From contig NZ_CALFXI010000083.1 of NCBI RefSeq assembly GCF_937958065.1, positions 1 to 25,645 on the forward strand: a DNA stretch of 25,645 bases, in the 5' to 3' direction. This document shows positions 16,348 through 23,961 of the stretch, in pieces; the stretch's first letter is position 1, and each line of letters starts with the position of its first letter. The notes under the pieces were generated by a model. It saw only the letters and a list, made by a program, of their open reading frames with translations, made no database searches and was not told the origin of the DNA. The translations under genes were made by a program, and so were the position numbers. This stretch comes from an uncultured Steroidobacter sp. GTDB taxonomy: Bacteria; Pseudomonadota; Gammaproteobacteria; Steroidobacterales; Steroidobacteraceae.

Positions 16348-17688
16348 TTACGCCTGCTGAGTGGGCAGGTGGCGGACGTTGTCGGTCTGTTCGACCAGCT
16401 CCGCGATGGTCTTTCCTTTCAAGCTGTTCTGTAGCGCCTGCTCGGCAATCCGCGCCGCTTCCACTGCCGGCGCGATGTCTCTGATCTTGGCGAGCCGCGG
16501 CCCCGCGGTGTCGTGACGGACGGCGTCCAGCACGTCGGTCAACTCGATCGTATGTGGATCGCGCGCCGGCACCCAGCTGTCATCCTCGGCGACCAGCAGC
16601 AACTTGCGCTGCTCCAGCGCGTCCATGATCGGCGTGAGCGCGGCCCCTGGCAGATCCAGATGGTCGGCGAGACGATTGACGGTCCAGCGATGCTGGGCCG
16701 TCCGGTAGTCGTTGACGATGAGATACATGATGGACAGCGCGATGCGCTCGCGCAAACTCGAATTCAACGCGATCACGCCGCGCCCTGGCCGCAGGTACTG
16801 CGGGTTCTGCACGTAGAACGCGAGCTGCGCGCCGAGCAGCAGGATGAGCCAGGAGACATATACCCAGATCAGCGCCGCGACGACGATGGCGAAGCCGGCA
16901 TAGATGATGGTCGTGGTGGTCGTGCTGGAGACGAACCTCGCCATCACCATGCCGCCGAAAGCCCATGCCGCACCGGCAGCGACACCGCCGATCAATGCGG
17001 CACGGAAGCGCACTTTGGTGTTCGGCACGAAGCCATACATGAACGTGAATACGCTCGCGACCAGCAGATACGGCGTGAGGCGGCCCAGAATCAGCAGCAC
17101 GGTGTCGAAAGGCCGGTAATGCGACAGCGTTTGCACGAAGCCGCTGCTGCCGAGCGTCGCCATCAAGCCCAACGCGCTGACGATGACCACCGGCCCGATC
17201 ACCATGACGCTGAGATACTCGCTGAAGCGGCGTCCGATGCTGCGAGGCTGCTCGACACGCCATACGAAATTGAAGCTTTCTTCGACCTTCTGCACTGTCG
17301 AGATCAAGTAATAGAGCAGGAAGGTCAAACCGAGCGAGCCGAGCACGCCGCCACGTACGTTCTCGACGAAGCCCATCACCTGTTGCGTGATGTCGTAGGC
17401 GCGGTCGCCGAGCGGCTCCAGGAAGCTGTACAGTACCGGTTCGAGCTCGCGGTGATAGCCCAGGCCTTTGAGGACCGAGAAGGACAGGGCGATGATGGGC
17501 ACGATGGACAGCAGCGTCGTGTACACCAGGCTCATGGCGCGGAGCGTGAGCTCACCGAGGGTGACGTCGCGGATCAGGGCGTAGGGGTAGCGCAGAATCC
17601 GCGTAAGTTTCCACAGCGGCCGGCCGATGATGGATTCCGGCGGCTCGAACAGCCAATTTTCCAGGCGAGCTAGCAGCAGCGCGATCAT
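16348..17688 (-). CDS. yihY: YihY/BrkB-family inner membrane protein with winged-helix-like tail
   Basis: A 446-aa protein with about six transmembrane helices in the first ~290 residues and a cytoplasmic tail of about 150 residues. Family stretches: AMSLVYTTLLSIVPIIA, LISTVQKVEESFNFVWRV, NTKVRFRAALIGG and WLILLLGAQLAFYVQNP. The family was once mislabelled RNase BN and its role is not established. The tail contains WTVNRLADHLDLPGAALTPI, resembling a winged-helix DNA- or ligand-binding fold; this is inference. ATG 17688 is preferred over an in-frame GTG at 17706. It is divergent, by about 40 bases, from the BtuF-like gene. Confidence 0.92.
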   Translation of the reverse strand: MIALLLARLENWLFEPPESIIGRPLWKLTRILRYPYALIRDVTLGELTLRAMSLVYTTLLSIVPIIALSFSVLKGLGYHRELEPVLYSFLEPLGDRAYDITQQVMGFVENVRGGVLGSLGLTFLLYYLISTVQKVEESFNFVWRVEQPRSIGRRFSEYLSVMVIGPVVIVSALGLMATLGSSGFVQTLSHYRPFDTVLLILGRLTPYLLVASVFTFMYGFVPNTKVRFRAALIGGVAAGAAWAFGGMVMARFVSSTTTTTIIYAGFAIVVAALIWVYVSWLILLLGAQLAFYVQNPQYLRPGRGVIALNSSLRERIALSIMYLIVNDYRTAQHRWTVNRLADHLDLPGAALTPIMDALEQRKLLLVAEDDSWVPARDPHTIELTDVLDAVRHDTAGPRLAKIRDIAPAVEAARIAEQALQNSLKGKTIAELVEQTDNVRHLPTQQA

Positions 17689-17729
17689 GCAATGGCAGCC
17701 TGACACGCGCGCGTGAGGCGAGCAAGGTT

Positions 17730-18548
17730 ATGAACCACACATCCGGCAACTTCCCGTCCCGCATCGTCTGCCTCACCGAGGAGACCACCGAGACGCTGTA
17801 CCTGCTGGAAGAGGACTGGCGCATCGTAGGTATTTCGGGTTTCACCGTGCGCCCGCCGCGGGCCCGCAAGGAAAAGCCCAAGGTCTCGGCGTTCACCAGC
17901 GCCAAGGTCGATCGCATCCGGGAGCTCGAGCCCGACCTGGTGCTGGGCTTCTCCGACCTGCAGGCCGATATCGCCGCGGACCTGGTGCGCCACGGCTTGA
18001 ACGTTCACATTTTCAATCACCGCGACATCGCCGGCATCTTCGGCATGATCAGCATTCTCGGCGGAATGATCGGCTGCGAAGCCAAAGCGGCGCAGCTGTG
18101 CGCCAGGCTCGCAGCGAATCTCGACAGCATTCGCGCCTCGGCGGCGCAGTTCACGATGCGGCCGCGGGTGTATTTCGAGGAATGGGACGAGCCGATGATT
18201 TCGGGCATTCGCTGGGTGTCGGAGCTGATCGGAGTCGCCGGCGGCGACGATTGTTTCGAAGACAACTCGCGCCAGTCGCTGGCGAAGCATCGGATCATTG
18301 CCGATCCGCAGGAGGTCGTGCGGCGCGCGCCGGACATCATTCTCGGCTCGTGGTGCGGCAAGAAGTTTCAACCCGGGAGCGTCGCTGCCCGCGCAGGTTG
18401 GAGCGCGGTGCCCGCCGTTGCCAACCAGCAGCTGCACGAGATCAAGTCATCGATCATTTTGCAGCCAGGGCCGGCGGCGCTGACCGACGGCATCGCCGCG
18501 CTTCACCGGATATTCAAGGCGTGGCAGGCGCGGCCAGCGGCGTGTTGA
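17730..18548 (+). CDS. BtuF/FecB-like substrate-binding fold protein without signal peptide
   Basis: A 272-aa protein with the periplasmic-binding-protein fold used for cobalamin and iron-siderophores: RIVCLTEETTETLYLL, VVGISG-like IVGISGFTVRPP, the VDRIRELEPDLVLGFSDLQ stretch and the C-terminal APDIILGSWCGKKF. No signal peptide or lipobox is visible; the N terminus is MNHTSGNFPSR. It therefore probably works in the cytoplasm or is no longer a transport component. No permease, ATPase or TonB receptor gene is adjacent, and the 41-base upstream gap has no room for a cobalamin riboswitch. Its last 35 bases overlap the 3' end of the convergent histidine kinase gene. Commonly annotated 'cobalamin-binding protein'; substrate unproven. 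Confidence 0.8.
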   Translation: MNHTSGNFPSRIVCLTEETTETLYLLEEDWRIVGISGFTVRPPRARKEKPKVSAFTSAKVDRIRELEPDLVLGFSDLQADIAADLVRHGLNVHIFNHRDIAGIFGMISILGGMIGCEAKAAQLCARLAANLDSIRASAAQFTMRPRVYFEEWDEPMISGIRWVSELIGVAGGDDCFEDNSRQSLAKHRIIADPQEVVRRAPDIILGSWCGKKFQPGSVAARAGWSAVPAVANQQLHEIKSSIILQPGPAALTDGIAALHRIFKAWQARPAAC

Positions 18549-19506
18549 TCGTGAAATAAAAGGTCGCGCCCTGGTCGACCTGCGCCTCGGCCCAGATGCG
18601 GCCATTGTGACGCGCGATGACGCGCTGGGCGGTGACCAGGCCGATGCCGCTGCCCTGGAATTCCGCATCCGGATGCAGCCGCTGAAATGGCACGAACAGT
18701 TTGTTCGCATAAGCCATGTCGAAGCCCACGCCGTTGTCGCGCACGAAGTAGATATGACCGCCGGTGACGCCGGTCTGCACACCGACGCTCACCTTCGGCT
18801 GCGCGGCCTTGCTCGTAAATTTCCAGGCATTCCCCAACAGGCAGTCCATGGCGATGCGGAGCAGGCGCGCGTCGCCCTCGACGTGCATGTTGGGTGCGAT
18901 GTCGAGTTGCACGTCGTGACCCGGATATTTCTCGCGCAGCGCCGCGGCGGCGTCCATGCAGACCTGCGTCAGATTCACCGGCCGGATGTTCAATTCGGCG
19001 GTACTGATGCGGGACAGGCCGAGCAGCGCTTCGATGAGACTCGACATGCGCTGACTGGCATCGTGAATGCGCCGCAGATAGTGCAGCGACTTTTCGTCGA
19101 GCTGTTCGGTGGCGGTTTCCTGCAGGATCTGACTGAAGCCGGACAGGCTGCGCAACGGCGCGCGCAGATCGTGAGAGACGGCGTAAGCAAACGACTCCAG
19201 CTCGCGATTCGCCGCTTGCAGCTGACGCGTGCGTTCGGCCACACGCTTCTCCAGGTCGGCATTCATCTGCTGCACTTCGCGCTGTGATTCGAGCAGCGCG
19301 GAGACGGCGGCGTCGTCGCGTCGTTTGTGGCGGCGGAGCAGGATGTAGAGCAGCACGGCCGAGCCGAAGATCGACAGCCAGCCCTTGGCGGTGTGCAGGA
19401 TCTGCATCGTGCCCGGATCCAGATCCAGCCACGCCAGCCAGCGATCGGTCACGAAGATCCAGATGGCGCCGGCTGCCAGATAGATCAATGCGATCGTTCT
19501 TGGCAT
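18514..19506 (-). CDS. Orphan membrane sensor histidine kinase
   Basis: A 330-aa kinase. Two hydrophobic helices (about 4-19 and 42-58) bracket a ~22-residue loop, followed by a coiled coil (about 65-105, including LEKRVAERTRQLQAANRELE), a HisKA domain with AVSHDLRAPLRSL (His112), and HATPase_c with LLGNAWKF (Asn226), DNGVGFD and GSGIGL. The HisKA/ATPase part resembles phytochrome-like and PAS-type kinases. The sensing region is nearly absent, so the signal may be membrane-related or come from a partner. No response regulator lies in the window. Start: ATG 19506, with GTG 19509 directly before it; GAGCGG lies just upstream. It is 24 bases after purC on the same strand and may be cotranscribed. 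Confidence 0.92.
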   Translation of the reverse strand: MPRTIALIYLAAGAIWIFVTDRWLAWLDLDPGTMQILHTAKGWLSIFGSAVLLYILLRRHKRRDDAAVSALLESQREVQQMNADLEKRVAERTRQLQAANRELESFAYAVSHDLRAPLRSLSGFSQILQETATEQLDEKSLHYLRRIHDASQRMSSLIEALLGLSRISTAELNIRPVNLTQVCMDAAAALREKYPGHDVQLDIAPNMHVEGDARLLRIAMDCLLGNAWKFTSKAAQPKVSVGVQTGVTGGHIYFVRDNGVGFDMAYANKLFVPFQRLHPDAEFQGSGIGLVTAQRVIARHNGRIWAEAQVDQGATFYFTINTPLAAPATP

Positions 19507-19530
19507 CACCGCTCGACTCGGAATGCGCGG

Positions 19531-20403
19531 TTAAGTCGTCAGGCGGCGCAACGCTTCGGCGTACTTCTCGCCGGTCTTACGGACCACCTCGGGCGGCAGC
19601 TTCGGTCCGGGCGGGCGCTTGTCCCACACCAATGTTTCCAGATAGTCGCGCACGAATTGCTTGTCGAAGCTCGGCGGACTGGTGCCGGGCCGATAGGTAT
19701 CGGTCGGCCAGAAACGCGACGAATCGGGCGTGAGGGCTTCGTCGATCAGCGTCAGGTGCCCGGCCTCGTCGACGCCGAACTCGAACTTGGTGTCGGCGAT
19801 GATGATGCCGCGCGTGAGCGCGTATTCGGCGGCGAAGCGATACAGCGCGAGCGCGGTGGCGCGCACTTGTTCGGCCAGGCCGCGGCCGATGATCGCGACC
19901 ATGCGGTCGTAATCGATGTTCTCGTCGTGCTCGCCGAGCTCGGCCTTGGTGGCCGGCGTGAACAGCGGCTCGCTCAAGCGATCCGCCTGGCGCAGACCTT
20001 CCGGCAGATCGATGCCGCACACCTTGCCGGTCTGCTGGTAATCCTTCCAGCCCGAGCCGATCAGATAGCCGCGCACCACCGCTTCGATGGGCAGCGCCTT
20101 CAGACGCTTCACGATCATGCTGCGATCGGCGATCGCCGCACGCTCGGCCGGATCGGTGACCACCCTTTCCAGCGGCGTGTCCAGGATGTGATTGGGCACG
20201 ATGTGCCTGGTGCGCTCGAACCAGAAGCGCGAAATCCTGGTCAATACCGCACCCTTGCCCGGAATCGGATCGGGCAGCACCACGTCGAACGCGCTCAGAC
20301 GGTCGGTGGTGACGATCAGCATCTGCTGCTCGTCGATGGCGTAGATGTCGCGGACCTTGCCCTGGTGGATGCGCTTGAGGCCGCTCAAACGCGACTCGAG
20401 CAT
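19531..20403 (-). CDS. purC: SAICAR synthetase (long type)
   Basis: A 290-aa phosphoribosylaminoimidazole-succinocarboxamide synthase, which joins aspartate to CAIR using ATP in purine synthesis. Visible: HQGKVRDIY, TDRLSAFDVVLPDPIPGKG, EAVVRGYLIGSGWKDY, IIADTKFEFG, LIDEALTPDSSRFWP and KQFVRDYLE. It is the longer yeast/Xanthomonas-like type rather than the ~237-aa E. coli type. ATG 20403 places RLSGLKRIHQGKVRD near the N terminus; GTG 20424 or ATG 20478 in frame are alternatives, and none has a good Shine-Dalgarno. It is unlinked to purEK here, 5 kb away. Confidence 0.95.
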   Translation of the reverse strand: MLESRLSGLKRIHQGKVRDIYAIDEQQMLIVTTDRLSAFDVVLPDPIPGKGAVLTRISRFWFERTRHIVPNHILDTPLERVVTDPAERAAIADRSMIVKRLKALPIEAVVRGYLIGSGWKDYQQTGKVCGIDLPEGLRQADRLSEPLFTPATKAELGEHDENIDYDRMVAIIGRGLAEQVRATALALYRFAAEYALTRGIIIADTKFEFGVDEAGHLTLIDEALTPDSSRFWPTDTYRPGTSPPSFDKQFVRDYLETLVWDKRPPGPKLPPEVVRKTGEKYAEALRRLTT

Positions 20404-20488
20404 GGGCGGGGAGGGCTGAGTCACTGGATTACTCGGTGAAAAATGAGAGGAAAAACACTGTTGAGCGTCGGGTGGCACAGCACGAGGC

Positions 20489-20497
20489 TGTTACCAT
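20489..20497 (+). promoter_or_regulatory. Extended -10 TGTTACCAT upstream of djlA
   Basis: TGT plus TACCAT in the purC/djlA divergent gap, predicting a start near 20504 and a ~70-base leader for djlA. The leader holds a perfect AAGTCG-CTAC-CGACTT hairpin at 20514-20529. Confidence 0.35.
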
Positions 20498-20513
20498 AGG
20501 TGCCAACGGAAGT

Positions 20514-20529
20514 AAGTCGCTACCGACTT
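20514..20529 (+). other. Leader hairpin before djlA
   Basis: Perfect 6-bp stem with a CTAC loop, followed by GCTTTTCG. It could be a weak attenuator or an operator. The function is not evident. Confidence 0.3.
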
Positions 20530-20574
20530 GCTTTTCGCGATTGTCGCAGCGGGCGGAGTGAGCATCAAGCGTCG

Positions 20575-21399
20575 ATGTTTTGGCAAGGTAAAGCACTGGG
20601 TGCGCTGATCGGCGTGGCGACCGCGGGGCCGTTCGGCGCCCTGGTCGGCACCTTCATCGGTCACTTGTTCGACGCGCAGGCCGAAAACAAGGCTGGCGCT
20701 CGTCTGGGCGGCAACGCCGAGGACGATGCGGCTGCGTCGCAACTGGCCGGGGTGGGCGTGCAGGAAGCCTTCTTCCGCGCCACCTTCCAGGTCATGGGGC
20801 ACATGGCGAAGGCGGACGGGCGCGTTTCCGAAAACGAAATCCGCGCGGCGCGCGCCATCATGGCCGAGTTCCGGCTCGGTGAGCGTGAAGTGCAGTTCGC
20901 CATCGACCTGTTCACCCAGGGCAAGCAGAAGGACTTCCCGCTCGAAGCGACGCTGCGGACGCTGCGCCGGATGCTGGCCAACCGGCCCGACGTGCTGCGC
21001 ATGTTCATCCAGATCCAACTGCAGACCGCATTGTGGAGCGGCAGCTTCGCTCCGGCGGCGCGCCAGGTGATGGCGCGCGTTGCAGCGGCGCTCGGCGTGT
21101 CGGCCTACGAGGTCGTGCAGATGGAGGCGCTCCTGCGCATGCAGCAGTCGTCCCGCCAGCCGCCCGAAGCGCGTCCCCAGGTCGATAAAGTCGCACAGGC
21201 CTACGAAGTGCTCGGCATCACCCGCGATGCGTCCGATGCCGAAGTCACGAAGGCATATCGCCGCTTGATGAATCAAAATCATCCCGACAAGCTGGTGGCA
21301 CGCGGCCTGCCGGAGTCGATGATGAAAGTTGCCGAGGAAAAAACCCGGCAAGTGCGCGCCGCTTACGAAGTGCTGCGTGAAGCGCGCGCGATGCGATAG
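20575..21399 (+). CDS. djlA: DjlA, membrane-anchored J-domain co-chaperone
   Basis: A 274-aa protein. One glycine-rich transmembrane segment lies at about residues 8-30 (IGVATAGPFGALVGTFIGHLF), as in E. coli DjlA. A TerB-like domain follows (about 65-190) with MAKADGRVSENEI, and a C-terminal J domain (about 206-270) with HPD at 236-238. It stimulates DnaK ATPase at the inner membrane; overexpression in E. coli triggers the Rcs envelope response. ATG 20575 is chosen because the family begins with MxxWGK-like sequence (here MFWQGK); the in-frame GTG at 20500 would add 25 unrelated residues. rpe follows after 17 bases in the same direction. Confidence 0.93.
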   Translation: MFWQGKALGALIGVATAGPFGALVGTFIGHLFDAQAENKAGARLGGNAEDDAAASQLAGVGVQEAFFRATFQVMGHMAKADGRVSENEIRAARAIMAEFRLGEREVQFAIDLFTQGKQKDFPLEATLRTLRRMLANRPDVLRMFIQIQLQTALWSGSFAPAARQVMARVAAALGVSAYEVVQMEALLRMQQSSRQPPEARPQVDKVAQAYEVLGITRDASDAEVTKAYRRLMNQNHPDKLVARGLPESMMKVAEEKTRQVRAAYEVLREARAMR

Positions 21400-21416
21400 A
21401 TCACGAGGTTTCTCCC

Positions 21417-22094
21417 ATGTCACATCAACCCTGGATTGCTCCGTCCATTCTCTCGGCCGACTTCGCGCGGCTCGGCGAAGAAGTCAAAGCGGTGCTCGAG
21501 GCCGGCGCCGACACCGTCCACTTCGACGTGATGGACAATCACTATGTGCCCAATCTCACCATCGGCCCGCTGGTGTGCGAGGCGTTACGCAAGTACGGGG
21601 TGACCGCGCCGATCGATGTGCACCTGATGGTCAAGCCGGTGGATCGCATCATTCCCGACTTCGCCGCGGCCGGCGCGAGCTGGATCAGCTTTCATCCCGA
21701 GGCGAGCGAGCACGTCGATCGCACCATCGGTTTGATTCGCGAGCATGGCTGTCATCCGGGCATCGTGCTCAATCCCGCGACGCCGTTGAACGTGCTCGAC
21801 TACGTGCTCGATAAGGTCGACATGATCCTGCTCATGTCGGTCAACCCGGGCTTCGGCGGGCAGAAGTTCATTCCGTCCGCGCTGAGCAAATTGAAGAAGA
21901 CGCGCGAAATGATCGCCGCCAGCGGTCGCGATATCCGCTTGCAGATCGACGGGGGAGTGAAGGTCGACAACATCGGCGAGATCGCCGCGGCGGGCGCCGA
22001 CACCTTCGTCGCGGGCTCGGCGATTTTCGGCTCCAAGGATTATCGGAAGACTATCGCCGAGATGCGCGCCGAGATTGCCAAGGCGACGAAGTGA
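21417..22094 (+). CDS. rpe: Ribulose-phosphate 3-epimerase
   Basis: A 225-aa TIM-barrel enzyme interconverting ribulose-5-phosphate and xylulose-5-phosphate in the pentose phosphate pathway. Visible: APSILSADFARLG, HFDVMDNHYVPNLTIGP (His36 and catalytic Asp38), DVHLMVKPVD (His69), VNPGFGGQKFI and QIDGGVKVDNI (catalytic Asp178), with phosphate binding by AGSAIFG. The ATG has GAGG 8 bases upstream. It probably shares a transcript with djlA and ends just before a strong hairpin. Confidence 0.98.
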   Translation: MSHQPWIAPSILSADFARLGEEVKAVLEAGADTVHFDVMDNHYVPNLTIGPLVCEALRKYGVTAPIDVHLMVKPVDRIIPDFAAAGASWISFHPEASEHVDRTIGLIREHGCHPGIVLNPATPLNVLDYVLDKVDMILLMSVNPGFGGQKFIPSALSKLKKTREMIAASGRDIRLQIDGGVKVDNIGEIAAAGADTFVAGSAIFGSKDYRKTIAEMRAEIAKATK

Positions 22095-22106
22095 CCGCCT
22101 GAAAGC

Positions 22107-22132
22107 ACAGAGGCCGCTGGCGCGGCCTCTGT
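22107..22132. terminator. Terminator hairpin between convergent rpe and crp
   Basis: A perfect 11-bp stem (ACAGAGGCCGC / GCGGCCTCTGT) with loop TGGC, 13 bases after rpe and 7 bases before the crp stop. The T-runs are weak on either side. It is placed to serve both convergent genes. Confidence 0.75.
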
Positions 22133-22139
22133 TGGAATC

Positions 22140-22916
22140 TCATTCCTCGTCCTCGTCGTCGAAGTCGTCGTCCTCGTCTTCGTCGTCTTCATCGCGACGA
22201 TTGGTTGGCGACGTGCCGGCCGTAGCAGCGCCAGCGCGGCCCGCGGCGGCGGCCAGCGGCGGCTTGGTCTTCATCTTCGGACGGGCACCGAACACGACGA
22301 TGGTCTTGCCGGTGGCGCGCAGCAGGCCCTGATCTTCCAGTACCTTCAACACGCGGCCCGCCATTTCGCGCGAGCAACCGACCAGGCGCGACAGCTCCTG
22401 ACGGCTCACTTTGATCTGCATGCCTTCCGGATGAGTCATCGCATCGGGTTCGCTGCACAGATCCATGATGGCGTGCGCGACGCGACCGGTCACGTCGACG
22501 AAGGCGAGATCGCCGAGCTTGCGGTTGGTGCGATCGAGGCGGGTGGCGAGCTGCGTGGCGAGCTCGAACACCAGGCCCGGGCTTTCGGCCGCGAGCTGGC
22601 GGAAGCGGGGATAAGTCATTTCGGCCAGCTCGCACTGCTGACGCGTGCGCACCCAGGCGCTGCGCGTGGGCTGTTCGTAGAACAGGCCCATCTCACCGAA
22701 GAACTGACCTTTGTTGAGGTAGGCGAGCACCATCTCGTTGCCTTCCTCGTCCTCGATCATGACTTCGACCGAGCCGCTGACGATGTAATACAGCACATCG
22801 GGCAGGTCGCCGGCGTGGATGACGACGGTCTTGGAAGGCACCGTGCGAATCCGGCAGTAGCTCAGGAACCGGTTGATCGCCGGAATGTCGCTCAATGGCC
22901 TTGCACCCTCTTCCAT
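22140..22916 (-). CDS. crp: Crp/Clp/Vfr-family transcription regulator with polyacidic tail
   Basis: A 258-aa cyclic-nucleotide-binding regulator; E. coli CRP is 210 aa. Residues 1-~115 form the cNMP domain with FFGEMGLF (Glu75) and PTRSAW (Arg85, Ser86), the cAMP phosphate and ribose contacts. The C-helix reads RLDRTNRKLGDLAF: the Thr corresponding to CRP Thr127 is kept (Thr130), but Ser128 is Asn (Asn131). The HTH VSRQELSRLVGCSREMAGRVLKVLED keeps the CRP DNA-reading Arg183, Glu184 and Arg188, so TGTGA-N6-TCACA-type sites are expected. After ~210 there is an Ala/Gly/Pro linker and then an almost pure Asp/Glu tail (241-258). Whether the ligand is cAMP or, as in Xanthomonas Clp, c-di-GMP cannot be settled from sequence. 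Confidence 0.93.
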   Translation of the reverse strand: MEEGARPLSDIPAINRFLSYCRIRTVPSKTVVIHAGDLPDVLYYIVSGSVEVMIEDEEGNEMVLAYLNKGQFFGEMGLFYEQPTRSAWVRTRQQCELAEMTYPRFRQLAAESPGLVFELATQLATRLDRTNRKLGDLAFVDVTGRVAHAIMDLCSEPDAMTHPEGMQIKVSRQELSRLVGCSREMAGRVLKVLEDQGLLRATGKTIVVFGARPKMKTKPPLAAAAGRAGAATAGTSPTNRRDEDDEDEDDDFDDEDEE

Positions 22917-22949
22917 ACCCGCCCCTATTCGCCTTGTGCTTGTAACTAA

Positions 22950-22970
22950 ATGACTTTAGTGGGATGACTT
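22950..22970. promoter_or_regulatory. Direct repeat ATGACTT x2 upstream of crp
   Basis: ATGACTT occurs at 22950-22956 and 22964-22970 (period 14) in the AT-richer crp upstream region. It is a candidate operator or promoter element; no protein can be assigned. Confidence 0.35.
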
Positions 22971-23019
22971 GACGACAATATGTCTTGCCGCGCCTTTTAA
23001 TACAGTATGACCCAATACC

Positions 23020-23035
23020 GCAAGCTTTTGCTTGC
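23020..23035. other. Perfect palindrome GCAAGC-TTTT-GCTTGC
   Basis: Lies in the 244-base gap between coq7 and crp, both on the minus strand. It could be the coq7 transcript end (no U-run follows on that strand) or an operator for crp. Confidence 0.4.
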
Positions 23036-23160
23036 ACGGCAAAACTTTACGTCGACTATTTGACGGCGAGGCCGAAGGTCATTCAGCCCGATCTCTGCTC
23101 CCACTCCCGCGTGATTTCCCCGCCGCGCCCCCGGCGCGCGGCCTTCCGGGTCACACTTCC

Positions 23161-23823
23161 TCAGAGCCAGTACGCAGTGCGCGTCATTACTTTGGCGGTC
23201 AGCTTCATCATGGCCCGCACCGGCTTCGGCAGCTCGGCGCCGCCGGCCAGTTCAGCATTCCGCCCATGACGTTCTTCGTCGGCACTCATTTGCTGGATGA
23301 TGGCGCGGGTGCGCGCATCTTCGGCCGGCAAACGTCGCAAGTGCCCCTCGAGATGCTCGACCACCTGACGCTCGGTTTCGGCCACGAATCCCAGGCTGAC
23401 CTTGTCGCCCGCCAGCCCGGCGAGGGCACCGATGGTGAAAGAGCCCGCATACCACAGGGGATTCAGCACGCTGGTGCGGCCTCCCAGCTGGCGGATGCGC
23501 TCCGCACACCAGGCCAGATGGTCGGTCTCCTCGCGGGCCGCTTCCACCAGCGACGCCCTGGTGGCTTCGGTGCGGGATACGAATGCCTGGCCCTGGTAGA
23601 GCGCCTGGGCGGCCACTTCGCCGGAATGATTGATCCGCATCAGCGCCGCGACCTGGCGCCGGGCGCTCGGGTTGTCGGCAATCTCCGGCGTTTCGGGCTG
23701 GTTTTCGGCCGGGTTGGGCCGTGCCGCCACATGACTCGCGAACAGGGTGCGCAGCGTCTGGTCGGCCGGGGCCAGCAGGCGGTCGAGGAGGGTATAGCGG
23801 CGGCCGGAGCTCGAGGATTCCAT
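23161..23823 (-). CDS. coq7: Coq7-type demethoxyubiquinone hydroxylase
   Basis: A 220-aa di-iron monooxygenase performing the C6 hydroxylation of ubiquinone synthesis; it replaces the flavin enzyme UbiF of E. coli in many proteobacteria. Ligand motifs of the ferritin-like bundle: RINHSGEVAAQ (Glu69), REETDHLAW (Glu98/99, His102), ETERQVVEHLEGHL (Glu150, His157 region) and ADEERHG (Glu183/184, His186). The C terminus has the usual KLTAKVMTRTAYWL. ATG 23823 is preferred because the other ATG at 23832 is part of the TATAATG box. Probably membrane-associated through its C-terminal helices. Confidence 0.95.
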   Translation of the reverse strand: MESSSSGRRYTLLDRLLAPADQTLRTLFASHVAARPNPAENQPETPEIADNPSARRQVAALMRINHSGEVAAQALYQGQAFVSRTEATRASLVEAAREETDHLAWCAERIRQLGGRTSVLNPLWYAGSFTIGALAGLAGDKVSLGFVAETERQVVEHLEGHLRRLPAEDARTRAIIQQMSADEERHGRNAELAGGAELPKPVRAMMKLTAKVMTRTAYWL

Positions 23824-23830
23824 GGGATTC

Positions 23831-23836
23831 ATTATA
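23831..23836 (-). promoter_or_regulatory. Consensus -10 TATAAT of coq7
   Basis: On the minus strand TATAAT ends 7 bases before the ATG at 23823, with no Shine-Dalgarno between. This predicts a leaderless or nearly leaderless mRNA and decides the start codon. Confidence 0.55.
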
Positions 23837-23917
23837 TATGTCCGCCGTCGGCCGCCTGTTCAGGGGTGTCCGTGGGCAGGCCCGGGGAAACCTTCTCGAA
23901 TCCAACGCTTACTGTGT

Positions 23918-23946
23918 TTGCATTGGCCTCGGTCGTCCATTAGACT
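23918..23946 (+). promoter_or_regulatory. Sigma-70-type promoter of rplM-rpsI
   Basis: TTGCAT, a 17-base spacer, then TAGACT. Start predicted near 23953, giving a ~50-base leader with a good ribosome site (GGAG 6 bases before the ATG). Confidence 0.6.
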
Positions 23947-23961
23947 TGCCGGCCTTTTCGC

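Noticed and set aside
17689..17729. Cobalamin riboswitch before the BtuF-like gene
   Set aside because: The gap is only about 40 bases, too short, and no B12-box-like sequence was seen.
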